This document shows positions 44,087 to 53,433 of a DNA stretch of 64,000 bases, piece by piece. The translations under genes and the position numbers were made by a program. Within the stretch, counting starts at the first letter, position 1, and every line of letters begins with the position of its first letter. Source of the DNA: Streptomyces sp. RPT161. Lineage in GTDB: Bacteria > Actinomycetota > Actinomycetes > Streptomycetales > Streptomycetaceae. Under the pieces are notes generated by a model, which saw only the letters and a list, made by a program, of their open reading frames with translations, did not search any database and had not been told where the DNA came from. The stretch lies in assembly GCF_027533845.1 (NCBI RefSeq), contig NZ_JAPZVN010000003.1:372001-436000 (forward strand), written 5' to 3'.

Positions 44087-45313
44087 TTACCCACGGTTAC
44101 CGGAGTCGAGGGAGACGACGTCGCCGATGACGATCACCGCGGGCGGCCGGACGCCCTCGGCGGCCACGGTCCGCGCGACCGTCGCCAGCGTGGCGTCGAC
44201 CCGGCGCTGGGCGGCGGTGGTGCCCTCCTGGACTATGGCGACCGGTGTGTCTGCGTCCCGGCCGTACGCGACGAGGGTGCGGGCGATCTCGCCGATCCGC
44301 TCGACCGCCATCATGAGCACCAGCGTGCCGCGCAGCCGGGCCACGGCCGCCCAGTCGACCAGTGAGCTGGGGTCGTCGGGTGCGACATGTCCGCTCACGA
44401 CGGTGAACTCATGTGCCACACCGCGGTGGGTCACCGGGATCCCGACCACCTCCGGCACGCTGATGGAACTGGAGATTCCAGGGACCACCGTGCAGGCGAT
44501 CCCTGCCTTCGCCAGTGCCTGTACCTCCTCCATGCCGCGTCCGAAGACGAACGGATCGCCGCCCTTGAGCCGCACCACGGACCGGCCCGCCTTGGCGTGC
44601 TCGATCAGCGCGGTGTTGATGGCCTCCTGGGCCATCGCCCGCCCGTAGGGGATCTTCGCCGCGTCGATCACCTCGACGTGCGGCGGGAGTTCGTCGAGCA
44701 GGTCGCGCGGGCCGAGACGGTCGGCGATCACCACGTCGGCCTCCGTGAGCAGCCGCCGTCCGCGCACGGTGATCAGGTCCGGGTCGCCGGGGCCGCCGCC
44801 CACCAGCGCCACGAAGGGGGTGCGCGCCCGGTGGTGCGGGGCGGCGAGCGTACCGTCGCGCAGGCCCTCCACCACCGCGTCCCGCACAGCGGCGGAGCGG
44901 CGCGGGTCGCTGCCGGTGAGCACGGCGACGGTCACGCCCTCGCTGCGGCCGGTCGCCGGGGTCCAGGCGGTGGCGGCATCGGCGTCGTCGCTGCGTACGC
45001 ACCACACCCGGCGCTGTTCGGCCTCGGCGGACGCGGCGGCGTTGGCCTGCGGGTCGTCGGTGGCGACCACCGCGTACCAGGCTTCGGCGAGGTCACCCGG
45101 CTGGTACCCGCGGCGCTCCCAGCGGATCTCGCCCGCCTCCGCCATCGCCTCCACCGACGCGGTGGCCGACGGCGAGACCAGCACGACGTCCGCGCCCGCC
45201 GCGACCAGCGAGGGCAGCCGACGCTGGGCGACCTGGCCGCCGCCGAGCACGACGACACGCCGTCCGGCGAGCAGCAGTCCTACGGGGTATGCGGGTACGT
45301 CGTTACGGGTCAT
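44087..45313 (-). CDS. cobA: Uroporphyrinogen-III C-methyltransferase with N-terminal siroheme synthase domain
   Basis: Makes precorrin-2, the branch point to siroheme and cobalamin. The 408-residue protein has an N-terminal Rossmann-like precorrin-2 dehydrogenase domain (VVVLGGGQVAQRRLPSLVAAG) and a C-terminal SAM methyltransferase (about 165-400). The latter carries LVGGGPGDPDLITVRGRRLL, DRLGPRDLLDELPP, VVRLKGGDPFVFGRGMEE and IPVTHRGVAH. It is shorter than CysG of E. coli (about 457 residues), so the middle dimer segment is reduced. It lies after the BluB-CobT gene, with a terminator hairpin between. Confidence 0.93.
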   Translation of the reverse strand: MTRNDVPAYPVGLLLAGRRVVVLGGGQVAQRRLPSLVAAGADVVLVSPSATASVEAMAEAGEIRWERRGYQPGDLAEAWYAVVATDDPQANAAASAEAEQRRVWCVRSDDADAATAWTPATGRSEGVTVAVLTGSDPRRSAAVRDAVVEGLRDGTLAAPHHRARTPFVALVGGGPGDPDLITVRGRRLLTEADVVIADRLGPRDLLDELPPHVEVIDAAKIPYGRAMAQEAINTALIEHAKAGRSVVRLKGGDPFVFGRGMEEVQALAKAGIACTVVPGISSSISVPEVVGIPVTHRGVAHEFTVVSGHVAPDDPSSLVDWAAVARLRGTLVLMMAVERIGEIARTLVAYGRDADTPVAIVQEGTTAAQRRVDATLATVARTVAAEGVRPPAVIVIGDVVSLDSGNRG

Positions 45314-45483
45314 GGCGAGTGGCTCCTTCCCCTCCCGGGGGTTTCTGACATTAGCGGGTCACCCGCATACACCAGGCCTGTGGCCTGGCTACTTCACTTC
45401 CGAGGCAAGGCCCCGGTGCCCCCCACCACGACGGTGTGGCGGCGGGGCAGCGCCCTCCCAGGAGGCCGGACAAGCCCCGGAGG

Positions 45484-45507
45484 CCGGGGAGGCCAAGCCC
45501 TCCCCGG
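45484..45507 (-). terminator. Terminator hairpin after the bluB-cobT gene
   Basis: CCGGGGAGG (45484-45492) pairs with CCTCCCCGG (45499-45507), 6-base loop, immediately beyond the stop at 45509. Confidence 0.65.
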
Positions 45508-45508
45508 G

Positions 45509-48500
45509 TCAGTCCTTCTCGGTGACGCCCGCGGAGTCGAACGTCGCCACCTCGTGCATCACCCGGGCCGCGCTCTGCACCAGCGGCAGCGCCAGCAGCG
45601 CGCCGGTGCCCTCGCCGAGCCGCAGGTCGAGGTCGACCAGCGGGCGCAAGCCCAGCTTGGTCAGCGCCGCCACATGGCCGGGCTCCGCGCTGCGGTGACC
45701 GGCGATGCACGCGGCCAGCGCCTCCGGCGCGATGGCGCGGGCCACCAACGCGGCGGCCCCGGCGCTGACCCCGTCCAGGATCACCGGCGTGCGCAGCGAC
45801 GCACCGCCCAGCACCAAGCCGACCATGGCGGCGTGCTCCAGGCCGCCGATCGCGGCGAGCACACCGATGGGGTCGGTCGGGTCGGGCTGGTGCAACTCCA
45901 GGGCCCGGCGCACCACATCGACCTTGCGGGCGTGCATCTCGTCGTTGATCCCGGTGCCGCGACCGGTCACCTCGGTCGGGTCGGCGCCGGTGTAGACGGA
46001 GATCAAGGCCGCGGACGCGGTGGTGTTGGCGATGCCCATCTCACCGGTGAGCAGCGCCTTGTTGCCCGCCGCCACCAGGTCGCGGGCGGTCTCGATGCCG
46101 ACCTCGATCGCCCGCAGCACCTCTTCGCGGGTCATCGCCGGACCGGTGGTGAAGTCACCGGTGCCGTGCCGGACCTTGCGCGGCAACAGGCCGGGCGTGG
46201 TGGGCAGTTCGGCTGCCACGCCGACGTCCACCACGCACACCTCGGCCCCGACCTGGTTGGCGAACGCGTTGCACACCGCGCCGCCACCAAGGAAGTTGGC
46301 CACCATCTGCGCGGTGACCTCCTGCGGCCAGGCGGTCACCCCCTGAGCGTGCACCCCGTGGTCACCCGCGAAGATCGCCACGGCGGCGGGCTCCGGGATC
46401 GGCGGCGGGCACTGCCGGGACAGCCCGCACAGCTGCGCGGAGATGATCTCCAACATGCCGAGCGCACCGGACGGCTTGGTCATCCGCTTCTGCCGCTCCC
46501 ACGCCTCGCCGAGCGCCTTGGCGTCCAACGGGCGGATGCCGCGCAGGGTTTCGTCGAGCAGGTCGTGCGGCTGCTCACCGGGCAGCGCCCGGCGGCCGTA
46601 CTCCTCCTCGTGCACCACCCAGGACAGCGGACGGCGCTTGGACCAGCCCGCCTGCATCAGCTCGGGCTCCTCGGGGAACTCGTCCACGTACCCGACGCAC
46701 AGGTAGGCGACGACCTCCAGGTGCTCGGGCAGGCCGAGTTCGCGGACCATCTCGCGCTCGTCGAAGAAGCTGACCCAGCCGACGCCGAGCCCCTCGGCGC
46801 GGGCGGCCAGCCAGAGGTTCTCCACCGCCAGCGCCGAACTGTACGGGGCCATCTGCGGCTGCGTGTGGCGGCCGAGGGTGTGCCGGCCGCCACGCGTCGG
46901 GTCGGCGGTGACCACGATGTTCACCGGCGTTTCGAGGATCGCCTCGATCTTCAGCTCGCGGAACTGCTTGGCGCGGGCCTTCGGCAGCGACTTGGCGTAG
47001 GCGTCGCGCTGCTTCATCGCCAGGGCGTGCATCTTCTCGCGGGTCTGGGTGGACCGGATGACCACGAAGTCCCACGGCTGCGAGTGCCCGACACTGGGCG
47101 CGGTGTGCGCCGCTTCCAGTACCCGCAGCAGCACCTCGTGCGGAATCGGGTCCGGGCGGAAGCCGTTGCGGATGTCGCGGCGCTCCCGGATGACACGGTG
47201 CACGGCCTCGCGTACGGCCTCGTCGTAGCCGGTGGCGATCCCGACCGGCTCGGCCTCTCCCGGCGCGGGTGCGGCGACGGGCGGTACCGGCTCGGCGGCG
47301 GAGGGCTGTTCGGCCTCCTGCGGCCTAGGTTCCGGCGCGGCCTGCGGCTCGGCGACGGTCCGCTCCGGCTGCTCGTCGGCGGCCGGTTCCGCGAGCGGCT
47401 CGGGGGTGTCCGCGGCGGGCTCGTCGGTCGTGGGCTGCTGCGGTGCGGCGGCGTCCGGAGCGGGCGCTTCGCCCGAAGTGTCCGTCTCCGGCGTCGAGTT
47501 GTTCGGCGCCGCCTCGGTCACCGGCTCGCTCTGGACCAGTACCGGGGCGGGCGCGACGATGGGATCACGGTCCAGGTCGGCGAGGCCGCCCGGCTCGTCG
47601 GCCGGGGCGTTCTGCGGCGTCCCGGGGACCGGCTCGGCGACCACGGGGGGCGTGACGGGCGTGCCCTGCAGGGGAGTCGGCTGCGCCTCGGCGACCGGCG
47701 CCACGGGCTGCGGCTGGGCGGGCGTCTCCTCGGCGGGCGCGGCGGCGCCCTCCTCCGGGGCGGCGGCCGGAGCGTCGGTTTCCGGCGCGGCCTGAACGGG
47801 GGCCTGCGCCACAACCTCCGCCGAAGCCGCGGGCTCCGCCGAAGCCGCGAGCGGGTCGGCGGCAGCGGCCGGAACCGCTGCCTCCTCCCCCACCTGCCGC
47901 ACCGGCTCCACCGGAACCGAAGCCTCAGCCGGAACCGAAGCCTCAGCCGGAACCGCGGGCTCCGCCGCAGTGGGCGCCTCGGCAACCGGCGCTTCCACAG
48001 CCGGAGCCGAGACCTCGGCCGCGCTTGGAACGGGCGCTTCGGGCTCGACCGGCATGGCGTTCACGGACTCGTCCGCGCCCACCGCCTCTGCGTCGCCGAC
48101 CGCGGCTCCCGCCGTCGCGTCCGCGGCGACCCACGGGCCACCGGACACCGGCGCCTCCGCGGTCTGCTGGGCCGGGATCGCGGCGGCCTGCTCGGCCGGG
48201 GAGTCGAGGTACTCGGGCTCGGCGGCCTGGTCAACCGTGTCCGGGGCGGGCTGCGGCTCCGGCTGGTGCACCGGCGCCGCAGCGGCGGGCGCGGGCGCCG
48301 GGCCGCGTTCGGAAAGCGAGCGCACGGAGACCCCGCCCACGGACTCCGCCGAGGGGTTGGGCATGCCGACGGGCGTCGGCGGCCCCATGTTCAGCGGGCG
48401 GCGGGGCGGCGCGGCCTGCCCGGCCGTGCCGGAGGTCGAAGTGGCGGGCGCCGTGAAGTCGGCCGCGCCCGACTGCTGTTCGCCGTCCAGCGGTGCGACG

Positions 48501-48964
48501 GCCGGGTCCATCGCGACCGGCTCGGGCTCGACGGGCGTCGGTGCGACCGGCTGCTGCGGCACTGCCGGCGCCACCGGCGGTGACGGTTGCGCGGGGACCG
48601 GCTGCGGGTCGCCCCACGAGCCCTGCGGTGCGGGCATCAGCAGCAGGTCGTCCTCGTCGTCGACGGCCACCGACGGCTCGCCGTCCGGCTGGTCGAGGAA
48701 GGTGAACACGGGCGTGGCGGGGGCCAGGAACGCCTCGGTGCTCCAGCCGTGTCCGGACTGCGGCGCGCCCGTGGCCGCCGCGTCGGTCAGCCCGGCGTGC
48801 GGCTGCGGAACCGCTTCTGCGGCCATGGTTTCGGGCAGTCCCTCAGCGGGGACCCACCCCGTGGCCGGGGTCGCCTCCGCGCCCGCTCCGTGGGCGGCTC
48901 GCTCCGCTTCACCGTCCACTCCGCGAGCGTGTCGGCTCGCCGCTCCGGCACCGGTGTCAGTCAT
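45509..48964 (-). CDS. cobT: Fusion of BluB-like and CobT domains with a long disordered N-terminus
   Basis: 1151-residue protein for the lower ligand of vitamin B12. Residues 1 to about 575 are Pro/Ala/Glu/Val-rich low complexity without a recognised domain. A BluB-like flavin domain follows (about 578-790): RRDIRNGF, APSVGHSQPWDFVVIR, WVSFFDEREMVRELGLP. It would make dimethylbenzimidazole. The CobT domain (about 800-1151) has FAGDHGVHAQGVTAWP, GEMGIANTTASAALIS and LGEGTGALLALP with the catalytic Glu; it joins the base to nicotinate mononucleotide. Encoding both in one chain would channel the base. ATG at 48964 follows GAGGGG. Enzymatic activities are inferred from motifs. Confidence 0.9.
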   Translation of the reverse strand: MTDTGAGAASRHARGVDGEAERAAHGAGAEATPATGWVPAEGLPETMAAEAVPQPHAGLTDAAATGAPQSGHGWSTEAFLAPATPVFTFLDQPDGEPSVAVDDEDDLLLMPAPQGSWGDPQPVPAQPSPPVAPAVPQQPVAPTPVEPEPVAMDPAVAPLDGEQQSGAADFTAPATSTSGTAGQAAPPRRPLNMGPPTPVGMPNPSAESVGGVSVRSLSERGPAPAPAAAAPVHQPEPQPAPDTVDQAAEPEYLDSPAEQAAAIPAQQTAEAPVSGGPWVAADATAGAAVGDAEAVGADESVNAMPVEPEAPVPSAAEVSAPAVEAPVAEAPTAAEPAVPAEASVPAEASVPVEPVRQVGEEAAVPAAAADPLAASAEPAASAEVVAQAPVQAAPETDAPAAAPEEGAAAPAEETPAQPQPVAPVAEAQPTPLQGTPVTPPVVAEPVPGTPQNAPADEPGGLADLDRDPIVAPAPVLVQSEPVTEAAPNNSTPETDTSGEAPAPDAAAPQQPTTDEPAADTPEPLAEPAADEQPERTVAEPQAAPEPRPQEAEQPSAAEPVPPVAAPAPGEAEPVGIATGYDEAVREAVHRVIRERRDIRNGFRPDPIPHEVLLRVLEAAHTAPSVGHSQPWDFVVIRSTQTREKMHALAMKQRDAYAKSLPKARAKQFRELKIEAILETPVNIVVTADPTRGGRHTLGRHTQPQMAPYSSALAVENLWLAARAEGLGVGWVSFFDEREMVRELGLPEHLEVVAYLCVGYVDEFPEEPELMQAGWSKRRPLSWVVHEEEYGRRALPGEQPHDLLDETLRGIRPLDAKALGEAWERQKRMTKPSGALGMLEIISAQLCGLSRQCPPPIPEPAAVAIFAGDHGVHAQGVTAWPQEVTAQMVANFLGGGAVCNAFANQVGAEVCVVDVGVAAELPTTPGLLPRKVRHGTGDFTTGPAMTREEVLRAIEVGIETARDLVAAGNKALLTGEMGIANTTASAALISVYTGADPTEVTGRGTGINDEMHARKVDVVRRALELHQPDPTDPIGVLAAIGGLEHAAMVGLVLGGASLRTPVILDGVSAGAAALVARAIAPEALAACIAGHRSAEPGHVAALTKLGLRPLVDLDLRLGEGTGALLALPLVQSAARVMHEVATFDSAGVTEKD

Positions 48965-49387
48965 GCGTGCCCCTCGCCCATCGGTATCGATCCTTCCAGC
49001 CCCGTGATGCGCCGGCGGCTTCGGCGGTACGAGCCGGGCCTTCGGACCGACCGGCGGCAGGCTCGCGGTACGCGCTCCTGTGCCGGGCGGTCACAGGGAG
49101 AACGAGCACGCGTGGCGGTGCGTGACGACCCCCCGGACGTTCATTGTCCCGGTCGGCCGTGCGCCTCGACCACCCAACTCGCCATCCGGGCGCTGTGGAC
49201 TGCGCCACTCCGCTGGCCTGCGGCACGGGGAACCCGTCGCCGACGCCGCGCTCACCGCCGGGGACGAGGCGGGCCGACACCGTGTCAACACCACATCGCC
49301 ACCGGTAGGCGGCACAACGGTCCGCCAGCCTACCGCGCGATCACCCGAACGTGGTCCAAGCCCCCGCCACCATCAGACAAATGTTCG
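48965..49387. other. 423-base gap upstream of bluB-cobT
   Basis: No gene seen. It holds an 8-bp perfect stem (CGGTAGGC at 49303-49310 with 49328-49335) extended by 3 bp past a bulge, a likely terminator for cbiET. I looked for a cobalamin riboswitch core on the leftward strand and did not find the GCCACTG-type box. Confidence 0.45.
49303..49335 (-). terminator. Hairpin downstream of cbiET
   Basis: cggtaggc with gcctaccg, plus inner ggc/gcc past a single-base bulge, about 53 bases beyond the cbiET stop at 49388. Confidence 0.5.
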
Positions 49388-50602
49388 TCACATTCGTGTG
49401 CCGCACAGCAGGAAGACCGTCGAGCGTTCCCGCTCCGCCCACTCCTCGTCGAGTTCCACCGACTGGAGTAGCGCACGCTCCACCGCGTAACCGGCTTCGG
49501 CCAGCACCTGACCAACGCGCTCCGCTTCGTCGCGTGTTGTCGCGCTGGCGGCGATACGTTCCGGTTTACGTGCCGCGCAGGCCGCGACCACATCCGCCCC
49601 GCCACCGCCGACACGCACGACGTCCGGCTCCGGCAGATCCTCCAGGACGTGCGGCGCGGCGCCCTCCACCACCTGCGGTTGCACGCCGTAGCGGCGGGCG
49701 TTGGCGGTGATCCGGGCGCAGGCGTCGGCGTCCTGGTCCACCGCGATGACCGCGGCGCCGAGGCGGGCGGCCTCCACCGCCAACGCGCCGCTGCCCGCGC
49801 CGATGTCCCACAGCAGGTCGCCGGTGCGCGGCCCTAGCCGGGCCAGTTGCAGGGCGCGCAGCTGCGCGGACCGTTGGGCGCCGGGGGTGCCGGGTGCGGG
49901 TTCCTGTGCGTACCGCTCCTCCGGCAGCGCCCAGCCGCGTAGTTCGCCCGGGTAGCCGGGGTCCTGGCCCGCGATCCAGCCGCTGCTCTCGGTGGCCGAG
50001 CCGCCGCCGATCACCAGCACCACGTTGGGGTCGCGCCAGGTGTGGTCGGCGACCTTGTCCGAGGTGAGCACGGTGACCTCCTCGCGCTCGGTGCCCAGCG
50101 CCTCGCAGATGACGAACGTGCGGTGCACTCCGCCGAGCAGCAGGGCGAGTTCGGCGGGCCCGGCGCCCGGCGCGGTGAGCACCGCGACCTTCGGGTGCGC
50201 CCGGACCACGTTCACGGCGCGCCGCAGTGTGCGGCTGTGCGCGACGACGACGCGGGCGTCGTCCCACGGCATTCCGGCGCGGGCGAAGGCCTGGGCGACG
50301 GAGGAGACCGCAGGCACCACCTCGACCTCCAGGCCGTGCTCGGGCTTGCGCAGCGCCCGTACCACACCGAAGTAGCCGGGGTCGCCGTCGGCGAGGACCA
50401 CCGCGGTGCCACGGTGCGCGGCGATGCGGCGGGCGGCGAGGTCGATGCTGCCGAGCAGCACGCGCTCGGCGTCGGCGGGCACGTCGGGCAGCGCGAGGTG
50501 GTGGCGCGCTCCGGCCACCAAAGTGGCCGCGCCGAGCGCGGATAGTGCCGCCGCGGTAAGCGGCGTACCGTCCCACCCGATCACCGTGACCCGGTCCGCC
50601 AT
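49388..50602 (-). CDS. cobL: Precorrin-6Y C5,15-methyltransferase (decarboxylating), CbiE-CbiT fusion
   Basis: Two methyltransferase domains for corrin ring synthesis in 404 residues. CbiE at about 1-200: VTVIGWDGTPL, GDPGYFGVVRAL, VVPAVSSVAQAFARAG. CbiT at about 205-404: DLLWDIGAGSGALAVEAARLG (SAM motif I), VIAVDQDADACARITANA. This matches CobL/CbiET of aerobic-type pathways. ATG at 50602 has AAGGACG upstream. It lies upstream of bluB-cobT and cobA in the same direction, so the cobalamin genes form a loose series here. Confidence 0.93.
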   Translation of the reverse strand: MADRVTVIGWDGTPLTAAALSALGAATLVAGARHHLALPDVPADAERVLLGSIDLAARRIAAHRGTAVVLADGDPGYFGVVRALRKPEHGLEVEVVPAVSSVAQAFARAGMPWDDARVVVAHSRTLRRAVNVVRAHPKVAVLTAPGAGPAELALLLGGVHRTFVICEALGTEREEVTVLTSDKVADHTWRDPNVVLVIGGGSATESSGWIAGQDPGYPGELRGWALPEERYAQEPAPGTPGAQRSAQLRALQLARLGPRTGDLLWDIGAGSGALAVEAARLGAAVIAVDQDADACARITANARRYGVQPQVVEGAAPHVLEDLPEPDVVRVGGGGADVVAACAARKPERIAASATTRDEAERVGQVLAEAGYAVERALLQSVELDEEWAERERSTVFLLCGTRM

Positions 50603-50743
50603 CGTCGTCCTTCGTTCGGCGTGTCGTTGACTGTGCTGTCGGGGCGTTGTCGCCAGAACCAGGTGCAGACCTGGCATGACACAGTATCCCGGCCGGATCT
50701 GGCCAGGCACGGGAGCACCCGGTGCACACGCCGAGCGGGCGGA

Positions 50744-51394
50744 TCAGCGCCAGTCGGGATAGGCGGCGTATCCGGAGTCGTCCATCACCCGGCCCGCGAC
50801 CCCGTCGAGGTCCTCGGGCAGCAGGCTCCACACGATCAGATCGGTGCGCGACTCGGTCCAACGGCCGTCCGCACACCGGCTGCGCACTATGCCGGCGTTG
50901 CGCAGCACGCCCTCGCTGATGCAGCCGATCTTCTGGGCCACCTGCTGGGAGGCCGTGTTGTCGGCCGCCGTGCGCAACTCCAGGCGTTCGAAGCGCTGGT
51001 CGTGGAAGAGCCATTGGGCGGTGGCCAGCACCGCCTCCGAGGCGTAGCCCTCACCACGCGCCCAGGGGGCGGTGATGTAGCCGATCTCGGTGCTGCGGCA
51101 GCGCCAGTCGGTGTCGTACAGGTGGATGGTGCCGACCAGCCGCTGGGTGAGGAACTCGCTGACCGCGAAGACGATTCCGCGCCCCGAGGCGCGTTCCGCG
51201 GGCGCGGTGCTGGTGACCCAGTGCCGGGCGTCGGACCTGGTGTACGGGTGCGGCACGGGCGACCAGGCGACGACCAGTTCGTCGTTCATCATCTCCGCCA
51301 GCGCCGGGATGTCCTCCTCGTCGAACGGACGCAGGGAGAGCCGTTCCGTACTGATCGAGATGTCCGGGAAGATGTCCGGGAAGGTGGTTGTCAT
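50744..51394 (-). CDS. GNAT family N-acetyltransferase, RimJ-like
   Basis: 216 residues: ISTERLSLRPFDEEDIPALAE is the RimJ/RimL opening, followed by WRCRSTEIGYITAPWARGEGYASEAVLAT (only parts: GYITAPWARGEGYA, the acetyl-CoA loop) and VAQKIGCISEGVLRN. The acceptor, protein N-terminus or small molecule, is unknown. It is upstream of cbiET in the same direction but probably independent. Divergent from the methyltransferase gene across 215 bases. Confidence 0.88.
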   Translation of the reverse strand: MTTTFPDIFPDISISTERLSLRPFDEEDIPALAEMMNDELVVAWSPVPHPYTRSDARHWVTSTAPAERASGRGIVFAVSEFLTQRLVGTIHLYDTDWRCRSTEIGYITAPWARGEGYASEAVLATAQWLFHDQRFERLELRTAADNTASQQVAQKIGCISEGVLRNAGIVRSRCADGRWTESRTDLIVWSLLPEDLDGVAGRVMDDSGYAAYPDWR

Positions 51395-51609
51395 TCGCCG
51401 CTCCTCGCCGAGCCCCGTGGAAAGAGCCGTGTAAAGAGCACAGCATGCAACATCGGGCGCGGTGCGCGCAGTGCGGGGTACCGGGCCGCCGATCCGTGCA
51501 CGGTGTCCGTGCGGCCGTGGATTGCCGCTGGTCCAAAGGGCCTTCGGGGTACCGCGCGGACCACGCCCGTACCCTTTCCCGTCACTGGCTCCTGCTACCG
51601 TCTGCCCGC

Positions 51610-52380
51610 GTGACGATCCACCACGCAGCAGGAATCGGTTACCAGCGTTCGGCGGGCGGCTACGAGCGGTCGCGGCCCTCCTACCCCATGGCCTCGCTCG
51701 CGGAGCTGGCGGACGCGCTGCCGCTGGAGGCCGGACGCACGGTCGTCGATCTCGGCGCGGGTACGGGGAAGTTCACCCGTCTGCTGGCGCTGACCGGTGC
51801 CGAGGTGATCGCGGTGGAGCCGGTCGCTCAGATGCGTGACCGGCTGGCGGAACTGCTGCCGGGGGTGGCGGTGACGGCCGGTACGGCGGAGGCGACCGGC
51901 CTGGCGGACGGCTGCGCGGACGCCGTGGTGGCGGCGCAGTCCTGGCACTGGTTCTCCGGTGGGCAGGCGCTCTCCGAGGTGGAGCGCCTGTTGCGGCCGG
52001 GTGGTGCGCTCGGGCTGGTGTGGAACACGTATGACACCTCGGTGCCGTGGGTGCGCGAGTTCCAGGACATCTACTTCCGCTGTGCGCCGCGTGATCTGCC
52101 CAGTCCGCTGGACGACGGTTGGCGGCAGGTCTTCACCGGCCGCCCCGGCTGGAGCGAACTGCGCGAGCGGCACTGGCCGAACCCGCACTCCACGACGGTG
52201 GCGGACGTGGTGGAGCGGATGATGTCGTCCAGCCACATCGTGGTGCTGGGCGGGGCCGAGCAGGAGCAGGTACGGGCGCAGGCCGTGGACCTGCTCAAGC
52301 GCCAGGGTGCGATGCGTGATGACGACCGCCTGGAGATGCCGTACACCACGGATGTGTACTGGGCGCACTGGCGGCCGTAG
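51610..52380 (+). CDS. Class I SAM-dependent methyltransferase
   Basis: 256-residue Methyltransf_11-type enzyme. Motif I VVDLGAGTGKFTRLLA is near residue 44, with VIAVEPVAQM (motif II), and VVAAQSWHWFSGGQALSEVE follows. The substrate is not predictable. The GTG at 51610 has no visible ribosome site and is close to a TACCGT-like -10 12-17 bases upstream, so the transcript may be leaderless. It converges with metQ across a hairpin. Confidence 0.87.
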   Translation: MTIHHAAGIGYQRSAGGYERSRPSYPMASLAELADALPLEAGRTVVDLGAGTGKFTRLLALTGAEVIAVEPVAQMRDRLAELLPGVAVTAGTAEATGLADGCADAVVAAQSWHWFSGGQALSEVERLLRPGGALGLVWNTYDTSVPWVREFQDIYFRCAPRDLPSPLDDGWRQVFTGRPGWSELRERHWPNPHSTTVADVVERMMSSSHIVVLGGAEQEQVRAQAVDLLKRQGAMRDDDRLEMPYTTDVYWAHWRP

Positions 52381-52401
52381 CGTCTCAGCGCCACGGCCGC
52401 C
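52370..52401. terminator. Bidirectional hairpin between the methyltransferase gene and metQ
   Basis: ggcggccgt (52370-52378, inside the last codons of the methyltransferase) pairs with 52393-52401 around a 14-base loop; it lies between two convergent stops. Confidence 0.5.
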
Positions 52402-52416
52402 GGTGCGCGGTGCCTC

Positions 52417-53271
52417 TCAGGCGGCGGGCTTGCCGAAGGCGGGGACGACCGCGCCCTTGAAGGTCTGCTCGATGTACTGCTTGACCGCGTCGGAGTTGAG
52501 CAGCTTGGCGAGCTTCTGGACCCGCGGGTCGTTCTGGTTGCCCTCCTTGACCGCGAGGAAGTTGGCGTAGGGGTTGCCCTTCGCCTTCTCCAGCACCAGG
52601 GCGTCCTTGGACGGGTTGAGGTTGTCGCCTATCGCGTAGTTGCCGTTGATGATCGCGGCGTCCACGTCGTCGAGGGCGCGCGGCAGCTGGGCGGCCTCCA
52701 GCTCCTTGAACTGCAGGTGCTTGGGGTTGTCGGCCACCGACGCCGGGGTGGCGTCGTTGCCGGTGCCGGGCTTGAGGGTGAGCAGCCCGTTGGCGGCCAG
52801 CAGCTTGAAGGCGCGGCCCTCGTTGGTCGTGTCGTTGGGGACGGCGACGGTGGCGCCGTCCTTGATGTCCTTGACCGACTTCGCCTTGTGCGAGTACAGG
52901 CCCAGCGGCTCCAGCTCGACGTTCACCACCGGCACGATGTGGGTGCCGTTCTTCTTGTTGAAGTCGTCCAGGTAGGGCTTGTGCTGGAAGAAGTTGGCGC
53001 CGACGTCGCCGTTCTCGGTGGCGGTGTTCGGCAGCACGTAGTCGGTGAACTCCCTGACTTCCAGCTTGAGCCCGGCCTTCGCGGCCAGGTGGTCCCGGAC
53101 GAAGTCGAGGATCTTGGCGTGCGGGGTGGGGCTCGCGGCCACGATCAGCGGCGCGTCGGCGCCCTTCTGCTGCGCGCTCGAACCGTCGGACGAGGACGCG
53201 CAGGCGGTGGCACCGAACGCGAGGGCCGCGGCGGCGAGCAGGGAGGTGGTGAACTTGGTTGCGGTACGCAC
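52417..53271 (-). CDS. metQ: Methionine ABC transporter substrate-binding lipoprotein MetQ
   Basis: NlpA-family lipoprotein of 284 residues. The signal peptide has a basic start RTATKFTTSLLAAAALAFG, and the likely lipobox Cys is in ATACASSSDG (about residue 24). The mature domain shows VAASPTPHAKILDFV, ANFFQHKPYLDDFNKKNG, VAVPNDTTNEGRAFKLL and IINGNYAIGDNLNPSKDAL, all MetQ hallmarks. It ends the metN-metI-metQ unit, 162 bases after metI. It binds methionine (D or L) or derivatives on the outer surface. Confidence 0.94.
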   Translation of the reverse strand: MRTATKFTTSLLAAAALAFGATACASSSDGSSAQQKGADAPLIVAASPTPHAKILDFVRDHLAAKAGLKLEVREFTDYVLPNTATENGDVGANFFQHKPYLDDFNKKNGTHIVPVVNVELEPLGLYSHKAKSVKDIKDGATVAVPNDTTNEGRAFKLLAANGLLTLKPGTGNDATPASVADNPKHLQFKELEAAQLPRALDDVDAAIINGNYAIGDNLNPSKDALVLEKAKGNPYANFLAVKEGNQNDPRVQKLAKLLNSDAVKQYIEQTFKGAVVPAFGKPAA

Positions 53272-53433
53272 GAAAAGTGCCTTTCGTTATGGGCGCTGGG
53301 CCCGATTTCCTGTACTGCGGGGAAACTTCGGGGGCTACTCCCCCAAGCCCCTGGCTTTTTCGGGAGCTTCGCCCCCCGTCGCCCTGTCCGGGGCCGCGTC
53401 CCCAGGCGCCCCTCGGGGCCTGTGCCCGGTCGC

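Noticed and set aside
44387-48583. Very long rightward open frame (1398 codons) opposite cobA and bluB-cobT
   Set aside because: Its translation is Arg/Gly/His/Leu-rich, typical of the antisense of a G/C-biased gene; the leftward frames carry clear BluB, CobT and methyltransferase motifs.
48965-49387. Cobalamin riboswitch before bluB-cobT
   Set aside because: A riboswitch would be expected in some cobalamin leaders, but the conserved B12 box and the GCCACTG element were not found on the leftward strand. A covariance search would settle it.
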